A DNA stretch of 42,849 nt from Anthoceros angustus (lineage: Eukaryota > Streptophyta > Anthocerotopsida > Anthocerotales > Anthocerotaceae): NCBI GenBank assembly GCA_010909165.1, contig VJWM01000354.1, forward strand, positions 1 through 42,849. The letters run 5' to 3'. This document shows positions 42,020 through 42,849 of this stretch, one piece after another (the stretch's first letter is position 1; every line of letters begins with the position of its first letter). The position numbers and the translations under genes are program-made. Under the pieces are notes generated by a model that worked only from the letters and a program-made list of their open reading frames with translations, ran no database searches and was not told where the DNA came from.

Positions 42020-42849
42020 AAGGTTGAAGGATAAGGTTCGGCGGACGTGCGATCCGCTCTGAACCGCGACGAAGGAGATCGTCACGACCAAAAACCAGGG
42101 TAGCAATGAAAAGCACGCGTTCCATACCTGTACTCGGACCCCAGCGATGGGAGGATGTCTGGGCCTTATGCTGGCGCCCTTTCCCACTGCGGTCCAATGA
42201 ACTTTAGGCAAGAAATCCGCCAGAAATGACTATCGCCCTGGTTGAATTACAGGCATGCCCAAACAAAATGCCCGGCGATCTCGCGCTAGATTTTGAAACG
42301 TCAGCCGCATCGGATGAACGGCTAGATGTCTTCGCGAACCGGAACGATTTTTCGCCCCATTCCTCGACCAATTGTTCCTGGCGCTTTTCATGCCGCTAAT
42401 CAACTGGCGCTCCTTCATCGACGCGATCCGCAGCGCGATTTCCGGCGTGTGGAAAACCCCAGCCAACGGCAGCCGCCCCATACATGGCAATACGCCATCG
42501 GGTTGGTCAGGATACCGCCAGAGCCTGAAAATTATGGCCGCCCAGAATCAGCTTCAGCAGATAGGGATCGCCCCGCACAGATTGAAGCCCCCACGCAATA
42601 GGCCGCATATTTTTCCGGACGCCGGTCGATGAACAGCGCAACCAAGGTCGGCGCCATACCGATCAGCAGCAACAGAACGGAATGAAGGCCACCAGCGTAA
42701 TCAGCGGCAGCAGGACCCAAACAATCAGGCCCCGCTTCTTCTTCTTTGTTGAACCCGTGTCGCCATATCGGCTGCCTTAAGTCATAAGGAAACGAAGACC
42801 GCAATGGCGGTCGTGATGCTGACCAGCACACCACCGATCGCGGCGGCCA
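42020..42849 (-). pseudogene. Bacterial-like segment: alphaproteobacterial-type membrane protein gene fragments
   Basis: GC content and codon style change abruptly near 42020. On the minus strand, in two or three frames, I read MAPTLVALFIDRRPEKYAAY (from ~42660), GFNLCGAIPYLLKLILGG, MYGAAAVGW-like sequence and QLVEEWGEK (~42380). These resemble, from memory, a small conserved membrane protein of Rhodospirillales-type bacteria. Upstream on the minus strand, TRVQQRRRSGA-like sequence leads into a hydrophobic run. A second stretch (42211-42008) gives VHWTAVGKGASIRPRHPPIA and WFLVVTISFVAVQSG, also membrane-like. The frames change several times within a few hundred bases. It may be assembly contamination, a chimeric contig end, or a decaying transferred fragment. 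Confidence 0.5.

Overview
The window is nuclear DNA of a land plant. Two host genes fit plants only. One is a SUO-type TFIIS N-terminal-domain protein with plant-style DLN motifs (+ strand, 4376-9188). The other is the mitochondrial F1-ATPase gamma subunit in eight small exons (- strand, 11999-10123). Introns of about 80-170 bp, dense Ty1/copia debris and a transposase-like family that I associate from memory with seed-free plants suggest a bryophyte or lycophyte; that placement is an inference.

Layout. 1-1760: two diverged tandem copies of an ~848-bp LTR-like repeat with a promoter-like tail. 1761-4250: no gene seen; two hairpins at 3472-3553. 4255-4375: eroded coding remnant upstream of the SUO-like gene. 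4376-9188: SUO-like gene (one 118-bp intron). 9189-10122: tail-to-tail spacer. 10123-11999: intact ATP synthase gamma gene. 12000-13190: AT-rich spacer. 13190-17063 and 37335-38720: one + strand copia element (copia A), cut in two inside its reverse transcriptase. 17064-37334: a 20.3-kb insertion that splits it, bounded by ~160-bp LTRs, a PBS, a PPT and a perfect 5-bp target duplication (AAGCA). 38811-42010: further minus-strand LTR-retroelement fragments. About 42020-42849: sequence that looks bacterial (alphaproteobacterial membrane protein) with frameshifts.

The 20.3-kb insertion is the most unusual object. Its LTRs define a minus-strand element. Starting 32 bp inside the PBS it has an unrecognised 221-codon ORF. 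Further in it carries a second unrecognised minus-strand coding stretch (about 35650-33840), a plus-strand transposase-like gene with an almost identical 1.1-kb internal tandem duplication (27173-29368), a degenerate minus-strand copia polyprotein (copia B, 25036-19690) with its own 1.25-kb tandem duplication, and a plus-strand ORF (18712-19512) beside the 3' LTR. The left junction itself, host RT plus LTR plus adjacent DNA, is repeated three times in tandem.

Local tandem duplication followed by small insertions and deletions recurs at five or more places. The ATP synthase exons are clean, while the repeats, the bacterial-like tail and the 5' end of the SUO-like gene carry frameshifts. Decay and uneven sequence accuracy cannot be separated from this window alone.
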